Of a stretch of DNA of 64,000 bases, positions 16,583-25,311 are shown one piece after another. This DNA is from CAZJYI01 sp964550025. Its GTDB lineage: Bacteria; Verrucomicrobiota; Kiritimatiellia; UBA8416; CAYOBW01. The stretch covers positions 1 through 64,000 of the forward strand of contig CAZJYI010000050.1 in NCBI GenBank assembly GCA_964550025.1, written 5' to 3'. The translations under genes were made by a program, and so were the position numbers. Every line of letters starts with the position of its first letter. Position 1 is the stretch's first letter. Under the pieces are notes generated by a model. That model had not been told where the DNA came from and searched no databases. It worked only from the letters and a program-made list of their open reading frames with translations.

Positions 16583-17638
16583 ATGGCGGCTCTAGCGGAT
16601 ATTGCAGATCGATTCAAACGTACGCCGACCGATGTTGTCGGCATTCACCTCGACACCGACGCGACGCGTGTGGTTCGCATCCGCAAGATGAAAGAGACCA
16701 TTACCGTGGTTGGCGTCGATTCGCTACCGCCGGTAGCGCTTGCGCAGAGCGCTTTTGAAGACGTCGCGGAGGGACACGTGCAGCCCATGGCCCTCCCCAC
16801 CAGGCTGCGGGGTCAACACGCCTGTTTTGCACTCCCCGCCGACACAGCCGCCGTCAAGCTCCTCAGCTTCTCGGGACCGTTTGACGAAAGAGCCCGTGGT
16901 CGCATTCCTGCGAGCATGGGGCTGAAAGACGTGAATGACTACCGCATCGGGACACGCGTGATCGTGGAGGGGCACGGCAGGGCGGAGTCACGCGTTCTCG
17001 CCGTTGCCATGCCGGGCGCACACGTGCATGCCGTCACCCGCCTCCTGCCTTCCGGCACACCTGCTCCCTATTCGGCCGAGGTAGCCCCGCTCGCCGCTCT
17101 CACCGCCTTCGCCAGCTTTCTCGAACGCCCCGCCGCCGGCGACGCGGTCGGCGTCATCGAAATCGGCACCACGTCCAGTGCTTTTGCCCTCTTCAAGAGC
17201 GGTCTGCCGCTGCTGTTTCGTCTTTTTGACTTCGGCACGGGCACGATTGTCGACACGGTCAAGGAGATGCTGAAGGTGGACAGGGAAACGGCCCAGGGCA
17301 TCATTTCGGATGGGGCGTTCGACATATCGCAGCCGGTCCGCAAAGCGATGGCCCCGCTGATCAAGCAGCTCATCGTCTCGCGGGACTTCGTGGAACGGCG
17401 AGAGAACTGCGCCGTATCCAACCTGTACGTCGGCGGGCACATGGGAGTCTGGGGTGCATTGCTTGACGACCTGCATGCGGCACTGGACCTCAAGGTCGAA
17501 ACGTGGGACCCTCTGGGCGGACTCCAGATCGCCGAGGATGCGATCCCCGGGCACATCGCGGACCAGAGGCACGAGTTTGCCTCTGCAGTGGGTGCGTGCC
17601 TGCCGATCATGGAAGCGAGCGATGAACCTGCAAGTTGA
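16583..17638 (+). CDS. pilM: PilM-like actin-fold ATPase (block B)
   Basis: A 351-residue protein with the PilM/FtsA-type fold: VVGIHLDTDATRVVRI near the N-terminus, VGVIEIGTTSSAFALFKSG at about 190-208, and NLYVGGHMG at about 280. PilM is a cytoplasmic ring protein that couples the assembly ATPase to PilN and PilO. The phosphate-binding strands are less canonical than usual (LDTDATR, IEIGTTS), so nucleotide binding could be weak. No ribosome binding site is obvious before the ATG, and the start could lie internally. The stop overlaps the start of the PilN-like gene by 17 bases. This is one of three PilM-like proteins in the window. Confidence 0.8.
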   Translation: MAALADIADRFKRTPTDVVGIHLDTDATRVVRIRKMKETITVVGVDSLPPVALAQSAFEDVAEGHVQPMALPTRLRGQHACFALPADTAAVKLLSFSGPFDERARGRIPASMGLKDVNDYRIGTRVIVEGHGRAESRVLAVAMPGAHVHAVTRLLPSGTPAPYSAEVAPLAALTAFASFLERPAAGDAVGVIEIGTTSSAFALFKSGLPLLFRLFDFGTGTIVDTVKEMLKVDRETAQGIISDGAFDISQPVRKAMAPLIKQLIVSRDFVERRENCAVSNLYVGGHMGVWGALLDDLHAALDLKVETWDPLGGLQIAEDAIPGHIADQRHEFASAVGACLPIMEASDEPAS

Positions 17639-18227
17639 TCTTTTGCTCGACAGCGAGAGGCGCAGCGCAAGCGTGCTGAATCCGATGGCGCTGGCGCGCA
17701 TCGCCGCCATCACGCTTCCCGTGCTTCTGCTGATCGTTGTCGGCACGACCGTCGTGCGCCTGATGCTGCTGAACAACGAACTGGCTATGGTTGAGGACCA
17801 GTGGGACGGAGTTGCCCCCAAGCAGAAGCAGGCAACGCAGATGCAGGTCCAGTACATCACCACCCAGGACATGTGGAACGAACTGTCCGGGTGGGGCGAA
17901 GCGCGTCTGCTCTGGCACATCCTCCTGACCGACATTCAGAAGCTGATTCCCCGTTCGATCCACCTGGAAACACTCAACATCAGCCAGGACATGCCGTTGA
18001 TTGAGGGGAAGACGGCCGCCAGGGCGTTTCGCTTGTTCATGCGCGGCAGAGCCACCGGCCCCACCTCGGAACGTGACATCCCGGCCCTGCGTGAGTCGCT
18101 CGAGGCGCTGGAGAGCATTGCATCGGCGAACGTCTCGCGTTTTGGAGCGGACATGTCGGCCGAGGCCGACAGTTACGACCGCGTTTTTCAGATCGACTGT
18201 GTCTTCGAACCGAAGCGATTCAGATGA
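17622..18227 (+). CDS. pilN: PilN-like inner-membrane protein (block B)
   Basis: The 201-residue product starts at the ATG inside the end of the PilM-like gene, preceded by GGAAGCG. A short cytoplasmic tail (MNLQVDLLLDSERR, in place of the classical INLLP) leads to one membrane helix at about 27-50. A coiled coil and a ferredoxin-like periplasmic region with RSIHLETLNISQ follow. PilN binds PilM through its tail and pairs with PilO in the periplasm. The stop overlaps the PilO-like start as ATGA. The assignment depends mainly on the operon and topology. Confidence 0.8.
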   Translation: MNLQVDLLLDSERRSASVLNPMALARIAAITLPVLLLIVVGTTVVRLMLLNNELAMVEDQWDGVAPKQKQATQMQVQYITTQDMWNELSGWGEARLLWHILLTDIQKLIPRSIHLETLNISQDMPLIEGKTAARAFRLFMRGRATGPTSERDIPALRESLEALESIASANVSRFGADMSAEADSYDRVFQIDCVFEPKRFR

Positions 18228-18901
18228 AGCTGCCCGCGGACAGCAAAGACCGTGTAAAACTGATCATCGCCGCCATAATCGGCGTGGTGGTGGTCGTCTA
18301 TGCTCTCGTGGCGTTCGTGATCGCACCGACCCGGGCCAAGCGGGCGGATACGGCAGAGCAGATTGAAAACCTGGAAGGCGACATCGACCGCGCCTGGAAG
18401 GTCATCAAGCGCGTCAATGCGGGTCAGGCGGCCCACCTTGAAACGCTCGAAGCGATCATGGAGGAGGCGGAAGGCGAGCGCTACATCCTGCACCCACGCC
18501 TCGGCAACTACCTGCTGCCCGCAAGCGAGTTCGTCAATGCGTGCGCGAAGGCGTGCGGTGCGGAGGTCAAGACCATCGCCGAGGGACCGTTGTCGGCCGT
18601 ACCGCAGACGACAACGCGCAAGACCGCGAACACATTCCGCTCCTACACGGTCCGAGTCAGCGTTGAGTGCGGTTATTCCGAGCTGGTCAAGTTCCTGAAA
18701 TGCATCGAGGAGAGCAACCCTTATGTCTGTATCTGTGCCCTGAACATCACGGGACAGGGGGGCAATCCCGAGAACCACACCATTGGTTTCGATCTGCAGT
18801 GGCCGACCTGGGCAGACCTTGATACGCCGAAAAAGATCAAAGAAGATCTGGCCAAATCGGACAAGACAGGCAAGGATAATGGCGAGGAGGCGGGATCGTG
18901 A
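18224..18901 (+). CDS. pilO: PilO-like inner-membrane protein (block B)
   Basis: A 225-residue bitopic protein with a membrane helix at about 10-33 (LIIAAIIGVVVVVYALVAF), a coiled coil at about 36-80, and a PilO-type ferredoxin-like domain ending near residue 200. That domain contains VRVSVECGYSELVKFLKCIEE. The C-terminal tail is Lys/Asp-rich. PilO dimerises with PilN to align the inner-membrane platform with the secretin. It overlaps PilN by ATGA and the next gene by GTGA, so translation is coupled. The sequence is divergent but the layout is standard. Confidence 0.82.
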   Translation: MKLPADSKDRVKLIIAAIIGVVVVVYALVAFVIAPTRAKRADTAEQIENLEGDIDRAWKVIKRVNAGQAAHLETLEAIMEEAEGERYILHPRLGNYLLPASEFVNACAKACGAEVKTIAEGPLSAVPQTTTRKTANTFRSYTVRVSVECGYSELVKFLKCIEESNPYVCICALNITGQGGNPENHTIGFDLQWPTWADLDTPKKIKEDLAKSDKTGKDNGEEAGS

Positions 18902-19395
18902 GATACTGGCTGAGCGTAGCCGTGATCCTGTGCGCACTGTGTGGCGCACGGGCGGAACCGCCGGCAGGCACGAATGCCGTCCCGCCTGAGCAGGGCGAGC
19001 GGCTCAGGGATCCTTTTTGGCCGGTGGGCTACGAGCCGGAGGAGAAGAAAGAGGGCGGACCCACGGGGAAACCTGTGGTCAAGGCCGTGAAAGCCGTCTG
19101 GCCGAAGCTGGTCGTCAAGGCCATTTCCCGCGATGCCGCCGGCGGCTACCAGGCGCTTCTCGAGCCCGTGGGCATGGTGAGACCGGGGCAGGACATCAAG
19201 GTCGTTCGGGGCGGACTTGTCTACTCGTGGCACATCTCTGCCATTGACGGCAACGGTATCCAGCACCGCAAGACGGGCGTCAGACCGTTGGGTGAAGGGG
19301 AAGAGAACACAGATCAACCGAAAATCCTGATCCGCAGGGGGGCAGACCTGTTCAAGCGTCCGCCTCCCAGAACGGGAGAATCGACAACGCAGTGA
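18898..19395 (+). CDS. PilP/GspC-like periplasmic protein (block B)
   Basis: The 165-residue product starts with GTG overlapping the PilO-like stop (GTGA). A signal peptide (RYWLSVAVILCALCGARA) is followed by the motif RDPFWPVGY, similar to the DPFxP motif of PilP and related alignment proteins. A small beta domain follows (VVKAISRDAAGGYQALLEPVG, then GQDIKVVRGGLVYSWHISAI). PilP links the PilNO dimer to the secretin N-domains. No lipobox cysteine is placed correctly, so the protein is probably soluble or tethered by an uncleaved signal. The assignment rests on position and the DPF motif. Confidence 0.7.
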   Translation: MRYWLSVAVILCALCGARAEPPAGTNAVPPEQGERLRDPFWPVGYEPEEKKEGGPTGKPVVKAVKAVWPKLVVKAISRDAAGGYQALLEPVGMVRPGQDIKVVRGGLVYSWHISAIDGNGIQHRKTGVRPLGEGEENTDQPKILIRRGADLFKRPPPRTGESTTQ

Positions 19396-19451
19396 GACGC
19401 TCTCCCCGCGTTCCGGGGAGACAGCAAGGACAAGTAGAAAGGAAGAGCAGT

Positions 19452-20123
19452 ATGAAGTACCGCAGGTTTCTATGGTGTGTGGCGCCTATCGCCATCCTGG
19501 CGGCCGTGTTCATGGCCTTCCCGGGGTGCGAAGACGATCCTCAGACAACGGACGTCGACCAGTACTTCGCGGACAATCCCGAGTTGGAAGACCCGCGCGT
19601 GGAGGGCAGCAAGCCTCTCGATATCAGGCCGCCCAACGGCACCGTAAACCAGGTGGGGCAACAGATCGCTTTCCGCGTACTGGGCGGCCCTTCTTCCTAC
19701 CGGTGGGCGGTTTCCACGGCGGGCAACGGGACTATCAACCCGTCGGCCCAGACGGATTCGGCCGTCTACACGGCAACCCGCCTGGCGCCGAACACGATCA
19801 TCGTGTCCGACAGCCGCGGACACTCGGCCATCGTGGATATCAAGGTCGGCACCTCGCGGGCCCTCCAGATCACGCCGGCGACCCACACGTTCAAGGGGCC
19901 GCTGAACGTGATACACGGGATGACGATCCGGCTCACGGGCTCGGGCGGCAGTCTCCCCTATTCGTGGACGGTCTCGCTCTCGGCGCTCGGCGGCATCGCC
20001 CCCGAGGACGACACGCACGCCATTTACACGGTTAACGCCTCGAGCGGCGTCGGAGACAACCTCGTCATACTGACCGACGCTGCCGGAAATCAGACCACGG
20101 CAACGATAAAGACTGAGCTGTGA
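19452..20123 (+). CDS. Lipoprotein with Ig-like repeats in the pilus operon
   Basis: This 223-residue protein starts at the ATG after AAAGGAAGAG. The signal peptide ends in the lipobox FPGC at about residues 23-26, so it is a lipoprotein. Two beta-sandwich-like repeats follow. One begins LDIRPPNGTVNQVGQQIAF with SYRWAVSTAGNGTI, and the other begins LQITPATHTFKGP with SYSW-type PYSWTVSL. They end in similar IIVSDSRGHSAIVDIKV and LVILTDAAGNQTTATIKT strands, which suggests an internal duplication. It lies between the PilP-like and secretin genes, where a pilotin or secretin-associated lipoprotein would be expected. The function is inferred from context only. Confidence 0.7.
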   Translation: MKYRRFLWCVAPIAILAAVFMAFPGCEDDPQTTDVDQYFADNPELEDPRVEGSKPLDIRPPNGTVNQVGQQIAFRVLGGPSSYRWAVSTAGNGTINPSAQTDSAVYTATRLAPNTIIVSDSRGHSAIVDIKVGTSRALQITPATHTFKGPLNVIHGMTIRLTGSGGSLPYSWTVSLSALGGIAPEDDTHAIYTVNASSGVGDNLVILTDAAGNQTTATIKTEL

Positions 20124-20148
20124 AACTGGAGCTAAACGGAGGGCTGAC

Positions 20149-22050
20149 ATGAGGAAGACATACACCACCACAATCGCCGCTCTGCTGGCCTGCTGGATTG
20201 CCCTGCCGGCCTCGCTGCTGGCGCAGGATGAGGGTGCGGCGACGCCGGCCGAGCCGGAAACGCCGGTTGCGGAGGTCGCGGAGGATGCGCCGGCAGCCGT
20301 AGCAGTGCCCACGACCGAACCGGCGGTGGAGGCTGCCGAGACCGGCGCCGTCGCCGCGGATGCGGAAAAGACGGAGGGGAACGGCGAAACGGAGGTCCTG
20401 CGACTGCCCGGCACACCCGACGCCATCCCGGGAGCGACCAGCAGCGTGGGGTCGAAAACCAACCTGATCAGCGTGACTTTGAATGACGTGCCGCTGGTCG
20501 ACGTAGTGCGCATGTTCACCACCATATCCGGAGCGAACATCATCGCCACCTCTTCCAACCTTGAGGGGACGGTCAACGCCAACCTGACGGACGTGGAATG
20601 GCGACCCGCGCTGACGGCCATTCTGAAGGAGCACAACCTCGCGCTGCTTAAGGCGCCGGAGGCCGAGATCTACAGCATCGCGCCCATCCCGCCGGACGCG
20701 CCCGAGCCGATGATCGTGAAGACGCTCTTTCTCGACTACACGACGGTACAGGACGTTTCACCGGTGCTGAGATCGATGATGGCGGACAACGCCAAGATCT
20801 CCGAGTTTCCGCAACGCAATGCCATCGTGGTGAAGAGCACGGCGGCCAACCTCAGCGAGATCGAGGAACTGCTCCAGAACATTGATGTCCAGGGCAAGCA
20901 GGTCTGCATCGAGACGAAGTTCATGGAGCTCACCGACCAGGCCAGCAAGCAGCTCGGCATCAAGTGGGACTCGCTGGAAGCGTTCGGCGTAAACCTGAAA
21001 GCCGGCCCCTACTCCACCAAGGAGATTATCGAAAGCACGCTGTCGCGTGACGACACGGTGAGCCGCTGGGACAACCGCAACAACAACGACACGATCACCG
21101 AGTTCTACGACATGTTCGATCAGCAGTTCGAGGAGAACTCGACGACATGGGAAGAAGTCCCGCCGGGATCGGGCAACTACTCCCCCGTCACGGTCATCAC
21201 CCCGACCCGCACGATTACGGATACCATCGACAAGGGCAGGAACGTTCAGTCTGATACGCTGGACAGCTTCAGCAAGACGATCACGGAGGAACAGGCGGCG
21301 GTTCTCGAGGTCGACACACTGAACATCGTTCTCAGCGCGCTGAAAAGGACCGATGGCGTCTCCATTATCTCCAACCCGAAGATCATCGTGGCCAACGGGT
21401 CGACCAACGCCTACTTCAGTGTCGGGGAACGCGAGCCTATCGTGCGCACGGAGATTACGTACGGCACGGAAGACAGCCCTGGCGACCGCGAGGTGGCCGA
21501 GCTGGACACAGGCATCTCGACCGACTTCATCAGCGACGGGTACATGGAAACGGGCATTCAGCTAAAAGTCATCCCGGTCGTGAAGACGGACAACCTGATC
21601 GAGGCGGCAATCTTCCCATCATTGCGCCGCAAGGTCGGGGACAAGACGGTTGCGGCCAACTCCTGGCCCATCATTTCGGTCAAGGAGATCCGCACCAAGT
21701 TCACGCTGCAAAGCGGACAGACGGTGGCAATCGGAGGTTTGACCGACACATCCGATTCGGAGAAGGTCTCGAAGATTCCGTTCCTGGGGAGCATCCCCCT
21801 CCTCGGCAAGTATCTCTTCTCGCACACGCAGGAAGTCAAATCGCAGTTGGAGACGATCATCTTCGTGACCTTGTCCCTGGCACAGCCCGAAATGCTGTTA
21901 GAGGAGACGGGCATCCCCGAGGACTCGGAACTCGTCCACAAGCGGTTGATCGAATCCAAGGCGCACCAGGAGCGTTTCAAGAGCGATCTCGAAACGATTC
22001 GTACGGCGCTGGACGAGGGAATCGAGATGGAGTCGGACGAAGAAGAGTAG
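20149..22050 (+). CDS. pilQ: Outer-membrane secretin (PilQ/GspD family)
   Basis: A 633-residue protein with a signal peptide ending ASLLAQ and an Ala/Pro/Glu-rich stretch to about residue 90. An AMIN/STN-like N-domain follows (ISVTLNDVPLVDVVRMFTTISGANII). An N1-type repeat has VKTLFLDYTTVQDVSPVLRSMM and AIVKSTAANLSEIEELLQ. The secretin core runs from about 380 to 585 and contains VSIISNPKIIVANG, then GIQLKVIPVV, then GLTDTSDSEKVSKIPFLGSIPLLGKYLF. Secretins form the gated outer-membrane ring through which the pilus or substrate passes. GGAGGG precedes the ATG. It is the last gene of block B and is followed by a strong terminator. Confidence 0.93.
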   Translation: MRKTYTTTIAALLACWIALPASLLAQDEGAATPAEPETPVAEVAEDAPAAVAVPTTEPAVEAAETGAVAADAEKTEGNGETEVLRLPGTPDAIPGATSSVGSKTNLISVTLNDVPLVDVVRMFTTISGANIIATSSNLEGTVNANLTDVEWRPALTAILKEHNLALLKAPEAEIYSIAPIPPDAPEPMIVKTLFLDYTTVQDVSPVLRSMMADNAKISEFPQRNAIVVKSTAANLSEIEELLQNIDVQGKQVCIETKFMELTDQASKQLGIKWDSLEAFGVNLKAGPYSTKEIIESTLSRDDTVSRWDNRNNNDTITEFYDMFDQQFEENSTTWEEVPPGSGNYSPVTVITPTRTITDTIDKGRNVQSDTLDSFSKTITEEQAAVLEVDTLNIVLSALKRTDGVSIISNPKIIVANGSTNAYFSVGEREPIVRTEITYGTEDSPGDREVAELDTGISTDFISDGYMETGIQLKVIPVVKTDNLIEAAIFPSLRRKVGDKTVAANSWPIISVKEIRTKFTLQSGQTVAIGGLTDTSDSEKVSKIPFLGSIPLLGKYLFSHTQEVKSQLETIIFVTLSLAQPEMLLEETGIPEDSELVHKRLIESKAHQERFKSDLETIRTALDEGIEMESDEEE

Positions 22051-22084
22051 CCTCGGGTAGTCGCCCGAAAACACTGACACCGGA

Positions 22085-22120
22085 AAGGAGCGCGGAACAA
22101 TCCGCGCTCCTTCTCTTTTC
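22085..22120 (+). terminator. Rho-independent terminator after the secretin gene
   Basis: A 12-bp perfect stem (AAGGAGCGCGGA with TCCGCGCTCCTT) and a 4-base loop are followed by CTCTTTTCC. It separates the secretin gene from convergent glmM and could serve both strands. Confidence 0.9.
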
Positions 22121-22188
22121 CCCCCGCGAGCACACGCTTGCCGGTGGCGTCCCTCCGGGATGATGGTTCGCCGGCAGAAAGGCGGGTG

Positions 22189-23550
22189 TCAACCCAGTGC
22201 CTGCTTCACCACGTCGGCCACGCGTTCCGCCAGGGCACCGGTGACCGTATCGTCGGGGCCCTCGACCATGACGCGGCACAGGTTCTGTGTCCCGGAGTAG
22301 CGGACAAGCACCCTGCCCTTGCCCGCCAGTTCGTCTTCCGCCGTTCGGATGCTCTCCTGCAGGGGAGCCACCCCGTCCAGCGGTGGTTTGCGATCTACCG
22401 GGACGTTGATCAACACTTGCGGATAGACGGACATGACCTTGGCCAGGTCGGAGAGGGCGACCTCCCTGTCGCGCATCGCGGCAAGCAACTGCAGAGCCGA
22501 GATGAGGCCATCCCCGGTCGTGTGATGGTTGCGAAAGATGATGTGCCCCGAGTTCTCACCCCCCAGAACGGCACCGCGCGCTTTCATCATCTCTAGTACG
22601 TAGCGGTCGCCAACCGGTGCCGTCAGCACCTCGATCCCCAGTTCGGCCATGGCCACGTGGAACCCCTGGTTGCTCATCACCGTCCCCACCACGAGGTTGT
22701 TGCTCAGGATTCCCCGCTTCTTGTACCCCTTGGCCGTGACAGCCAGAATCTGATCGCCGGTTACTTCCTGCCCCTGTTCGTCCACGGCCAGCACGCGGTC
22801 GCCGTCACCGTCGAACGCAAGCCCTATGTCGGCGCCGATTTCCCGGACCTTCTCCACAAGGTCGCCGGTGTGCAGCGACCCGCACTTCTCGTTGATGTTG
22901 GTGCCGTTGGGCTCCACGTGAATCGCCGTGACGTCGGCGCCCAGCTCCGCGAAAATGATGGGTGCAATCTTGTACGTGGCGCCGTTGGCGCAATCCAGCA
23001 CGATCTTCATGCCGTCGAGCGTCAGTCCGTCGGGAAACGTGTTCTTGCAGAATACGATGTAGCGGCCGATGGCATCGTCGATGCGCCTGGCCTTGCCGAC
23101 GTCCCGTTCGGTGGCCCTGATGTCGTGAATGCGTCCGCTGGTGACCAGCTCCTCGATTTCCTCCTCCTCGGCATCAGGGAGCTTGAAGCCTGTTCGAGAG
23201 AAGATCTTTATCCCGTTGTCGTAGTACGGGTTGTGCGAGGCGGAGAGCACGATCCCCGCATCAGCCCGCATGCTCTGCGTGATGAACGCCACGCCCGGTG
23301 TCGGTATGGGACCGAGAAGAAGCACGTCGACGCCCATGGAGCAGATCCCGGCCGTAAGGGCCGTCTCCAGCATGTACCCGCTCAGGCGCGTGTCCTTGCC
23401 GATCACGATTCGCGGCCGCGTTCCCTTACCCTCGTGGTACTCCCGGCAAACATATGCCGTCGCCCGCCCGATCTGCAGAACCTCCTCCACGGTCATCGGG
23501 GCGATGTTCGCCATACCCCGTATGCCGTCCGTCCCAAAAAGCTCAGACAT
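22189..23550 (-). CDS. glmM: Phosphoglucosamine mutase
   Basis: This 453-residue enzyme converts glucosamine-6-phosphate to glucosamine-1-phosphate for peptidoglycan and lipopolysaccharide precursors. The N-terminal LFGTDGIRG is diagnostic. The phosphoserine loop is SASHNP with Ser105, the metal loop is AFDGDGDRVLAVD, the sugar-binding loop is GENSGHI, and the C-terminal phosphate loop is VRYSGTQNLCRVM. The start at 23550 was chosen because GGAGG lies 9 bases upstream; an ATG three codons earlier overlaps that site. The length is standard. It lies downstream of an AraC-type regulator gene across a 59-bp repeat element. Confidence 0.95.
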   Translation of the reverse strand: MSELFGTDGIRGMANIAPMTVEEVLQIGRATAYVCREYHEGKGTRPRIVIGKDTRLSGYMLETALTAGICSMGVDVLLLGPIPTPGVAFITQSMRADAGIVLSASHNPYYDNGIKIFSRTGFKLPDAEEEEIEELVTSGRIHDIRATERDVGKARRIDDAIGRYIVFCKNTFPDGLTLDGMKIVLDCANGATYKIAPIIFAELGADVTAIHVEPNGTNINEKCGSLHTGDLVEKVREIGADIGLAFDGDGDRVLAVDEQGQEVTGDQILAVTAKGYKKRGILSNNLVVGTVMSNQGFHVAMAELGIEVLTAPVGDRYVLEMMKARGAVLGGENSGHIIFRNHHTTGDGLISALQLLAAMRDREVALSDLAKVMSVYPQVLINVPVDRKPPLDGVAPLQESIRTAEDELAGKGRVLVRYSGTQNLCRVMVEGPDDTVTGALAERVADVVKQALG

Positions 23551-23585
23551 CCGTACCATCCTCCAAGATTACTCATGTTCATGCT

Positions 23586-23644
23586 CAACAGCCCGCGCCC
23601 CGTCTTCTGCGCAAGACGCATGGAACTGATGGCGTCAAACTCTA
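23586..23644 (-). repeat. 59-bp post-stop element, copy B
   Basis: On the minus strand it begins with the TAG stop codon of the AraC-type gene and runs toward glmM. It matches 6609-6667 at 45 of 59 positions without gaps. It contains a hairpin, CGTCTT/AAGACG, around GCGCAG. Confidence 0.6.
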
Positions 23645-24382
23645 GACCATGGTCTGCCGGTATTCCGTCGGTGTCAAGGCCGTCATCGCTTTGAACTGCC
23701 GGGCAAACGCGCTCTGATCGCAATAGCCGCACGCCAGGGCGATTTCCGCGATCGACAACCTGGTACTCCGAAGCAGACGCGAGCCTTCCTTGATGCGGGT
23801 CTTTCCGATGAGTTGCCCGACCGTCAACCCGAAGATCTTTTTGATGCGCTGCTCAAACTGGTAGACGGACAAGGAGGCCAGTCCCGCAAGCTCCGGCAGC
23901 CGGAGCGGCTCGCCGTAATGAGCGTGGATGTGATCGATGGCCGCGGCGAGCTCCTCGTAGTGCTTCCCCCGCTCGGTCGACACATGCAGGTCGCGGGAGA
24001 TGCCCGCCATGCCGCAGATCCCGCCGTCGTGGCTGCGAACGGGGATCTTGTTCGTCAGGCACCACCCCGCCGTGCGGTCGGGATAGAGATGCAGCTCGAG
24101 CCGGTCAGCGATGGCCTCTCCCGTTCGGACAACGTGCAGATCCTGTTCGATATAGCGATCTCCGAGGGGGGGCGGAAAGACATCCGCCGCCGTGCGCCCC
24201 AGGATCTCCGCCTTGTTGGCAAAACCGCACCGCGCGGCAAGCGTCTGGTTCACCGACATGTAACGGCCGTCGCGGTCCTTGATGAAGAACACGATGTCCG
24301 GGACGGCATCCAGCAGGTCCGCCGCCACAAGGCGCGAGCCAAGCTGTTCGAAAAACGCCTGTTCGGAACCCACCGTGTCCAT
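23642..24382 (-). CDS. PAS-domain AraC-family transcriptional regulator
   Basis: The 246-residue product has a PAS domain at about 22-130 (LDAVPDIVFFIKDRDGRYMSVNQTL, then GRTAADVFP). An AraC/XylS DNA-binding domain lies at about 145-245, with two helix-turn-helix units (PELAGLASLSVYQFEQRIKK and IAEIALACGYCDQSAFARQFKAM, then TPTEYR). It is divergent from the glycyl radical enzyme activase gene, with 132 bases between them that hold palindromes. It probably regulates that operon in response to a ligand or redox signal sensed by PAS. The PAS fold shows no diagnostic cofactor residue that I can recognise. Confidence 0.87.
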   Translation of the reverse strand: MDTVGSEQAFFEQLGSRLVAADLLDAVPDIVFFIKDRDGRYMSVNQTLAARCGFANKAEILGRTAADVFPPPLGDRYIEQDLHVVRTGEAIADRLELHLYPDRTAGWCLTNKIPVRSHDGGICGMAGISRDLHVSTERGKHYEELAAAIDHIHAHYGEPLRLPELAGLASLSVYQFEQRIKKIFGLTVGQLIGKTRIKEGSRLLRSTRLSIAEIALACGYCDQSAFARQFKAMTALTPTEYRQTMV

Positions 24383-24435
24383 CTCGCATCCCCCATACCG
24401 GCCGTATCTGTGCAGAAAACCGAGTTCCGGTGTTC

Positions 24436-24446
24436 AGGATTATCCT
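24436..24446. promoter_or_regulatory. Operator-like palindrome between the AraC-type and GRE genes
   Basis: AGGATTATCCT is a perfect 11-base palindrome. A second weaker inverted pair, CCCAC/GTGGG, lies at 24450-24470. Both are in the divergent promoter region, so they are candidate regulator sites. Confidence 0.35.
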
Positions 24447-24514
24447 AGACCCACATGCTACCATAGTGGGGTAGAGGAGTGTAATAGAAAGAAACCGGGA
24501 AGAAGAAAACTCTG

Positions 24515-25309
24515 GTGACAACGACGCTGGCAATCCGGAAAGGCGTGGTCTTCGATATCAAGCGCTACGCCACCCACGACGGGCCAGGCATCCGCACGAC
24601 CGTGTTCCTCAGCGGGTGCCCGCTGCGGTGCCGGTGGTGCCACAATCCGGAAGGGTTGTCATCCGGGACGGTAGACCGCGACGGGCAGGGCGGCGGCGAG
24701 CGTGGCGGTGTGCGACGCGTCACGGCACAGACGGTCATGGATGAAGTGCGGCGCGATATCGTGTTCTACGACCAGTCGGGCGGGGGCGTGACGTTCTCGG
24801 GCGGAGAACCGTTCTCCCAGCCCGCCTTCCTGTCTGAGTTGCTGGATGCCTGCCGGGAGCAGGACATCCACGCCACCGTCGACACCTGCGGCTACATGGA
24901 ACGGGCCGTCCTGGCGTCGATGGCAGACAGGATCGACCTCTTCCTGTACGACATAAAGCTGATGCGCGACAGCCTGCACCATCAATACACGGGCGTGTCC
25001 AATGCGCCGATCCTCGATAATTACCGCCTGCTGGCGGAGCGCAACCGGCCAACCGTGGTGCGCTTCCCCGTCATCCCGGGCATTACGGACACGCCCGAGA
25101 ACATCGAGGCCGTGATTGTCTTCCTGCTCGACGCCGGTGAATGCAGGGACGTGAGCCTGCTGCCCTATCACAAGACGGCCGCGGCCAAGTACGAACGTCT
25201 GGGTCTGGAGAACCTGATGCGCGGCGTCGAGACGCCGGGCACGGAAGAAATGGCGGAGATCCGCCGGCTGTTTGAAGAGCGCGGATTCCGCGTCAAGATT
25301 GGAGGCTGA
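24515..25309 (+). CDS. Glycyl radical enzyme activase (PflA-like radical SAM)
   Basis: A 264-residue radical SAM enzyme that installs the glycyl radical in its partner, encoded 2 bases downstream. The iron-sulfur motif is CPLRCRWC in FLSGCPLRCRWCHNPEG, of the CxxxCxxC type. The SAM-binding motif is TFSGGEPFSQ, with DTCGYM and LYDIKLM further on. The usual ferredoxin insert with two extra clusters is missing: only a short Gly-rich loop separates HNPEG from the next helix. This resembles the compact PflA form, whereas many activases of GCVE-type enzymes carry the insert. The start codon is GTG, with GGGAAGAAG upstream. Confidence 0.9.
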   Translation: MTTTLAIRKGVVFDIKRYATHDGPGIRTTVFLSGCPLRCRWCHNPEGLSSGTVDRDGQGGGERGGVRRVTAQTVMDEVRRDIVFYDQSGGGVTFSGGEPFSQPAFLSELLDACREQDIHATVDTCGYMERAVLASMADRIDLFLYDIKLMRDSLHHQYTGVSNAPILDNYRLLAERNRPTVVRFPVIPGITDTPENIEAVIVFLLDAGECRDVSLLPYHKTAAAKYERLGLENLMRGVETPGTEEMAEIRRLFEERGFRVKIGG

Positions 25310-25311
25310 CC

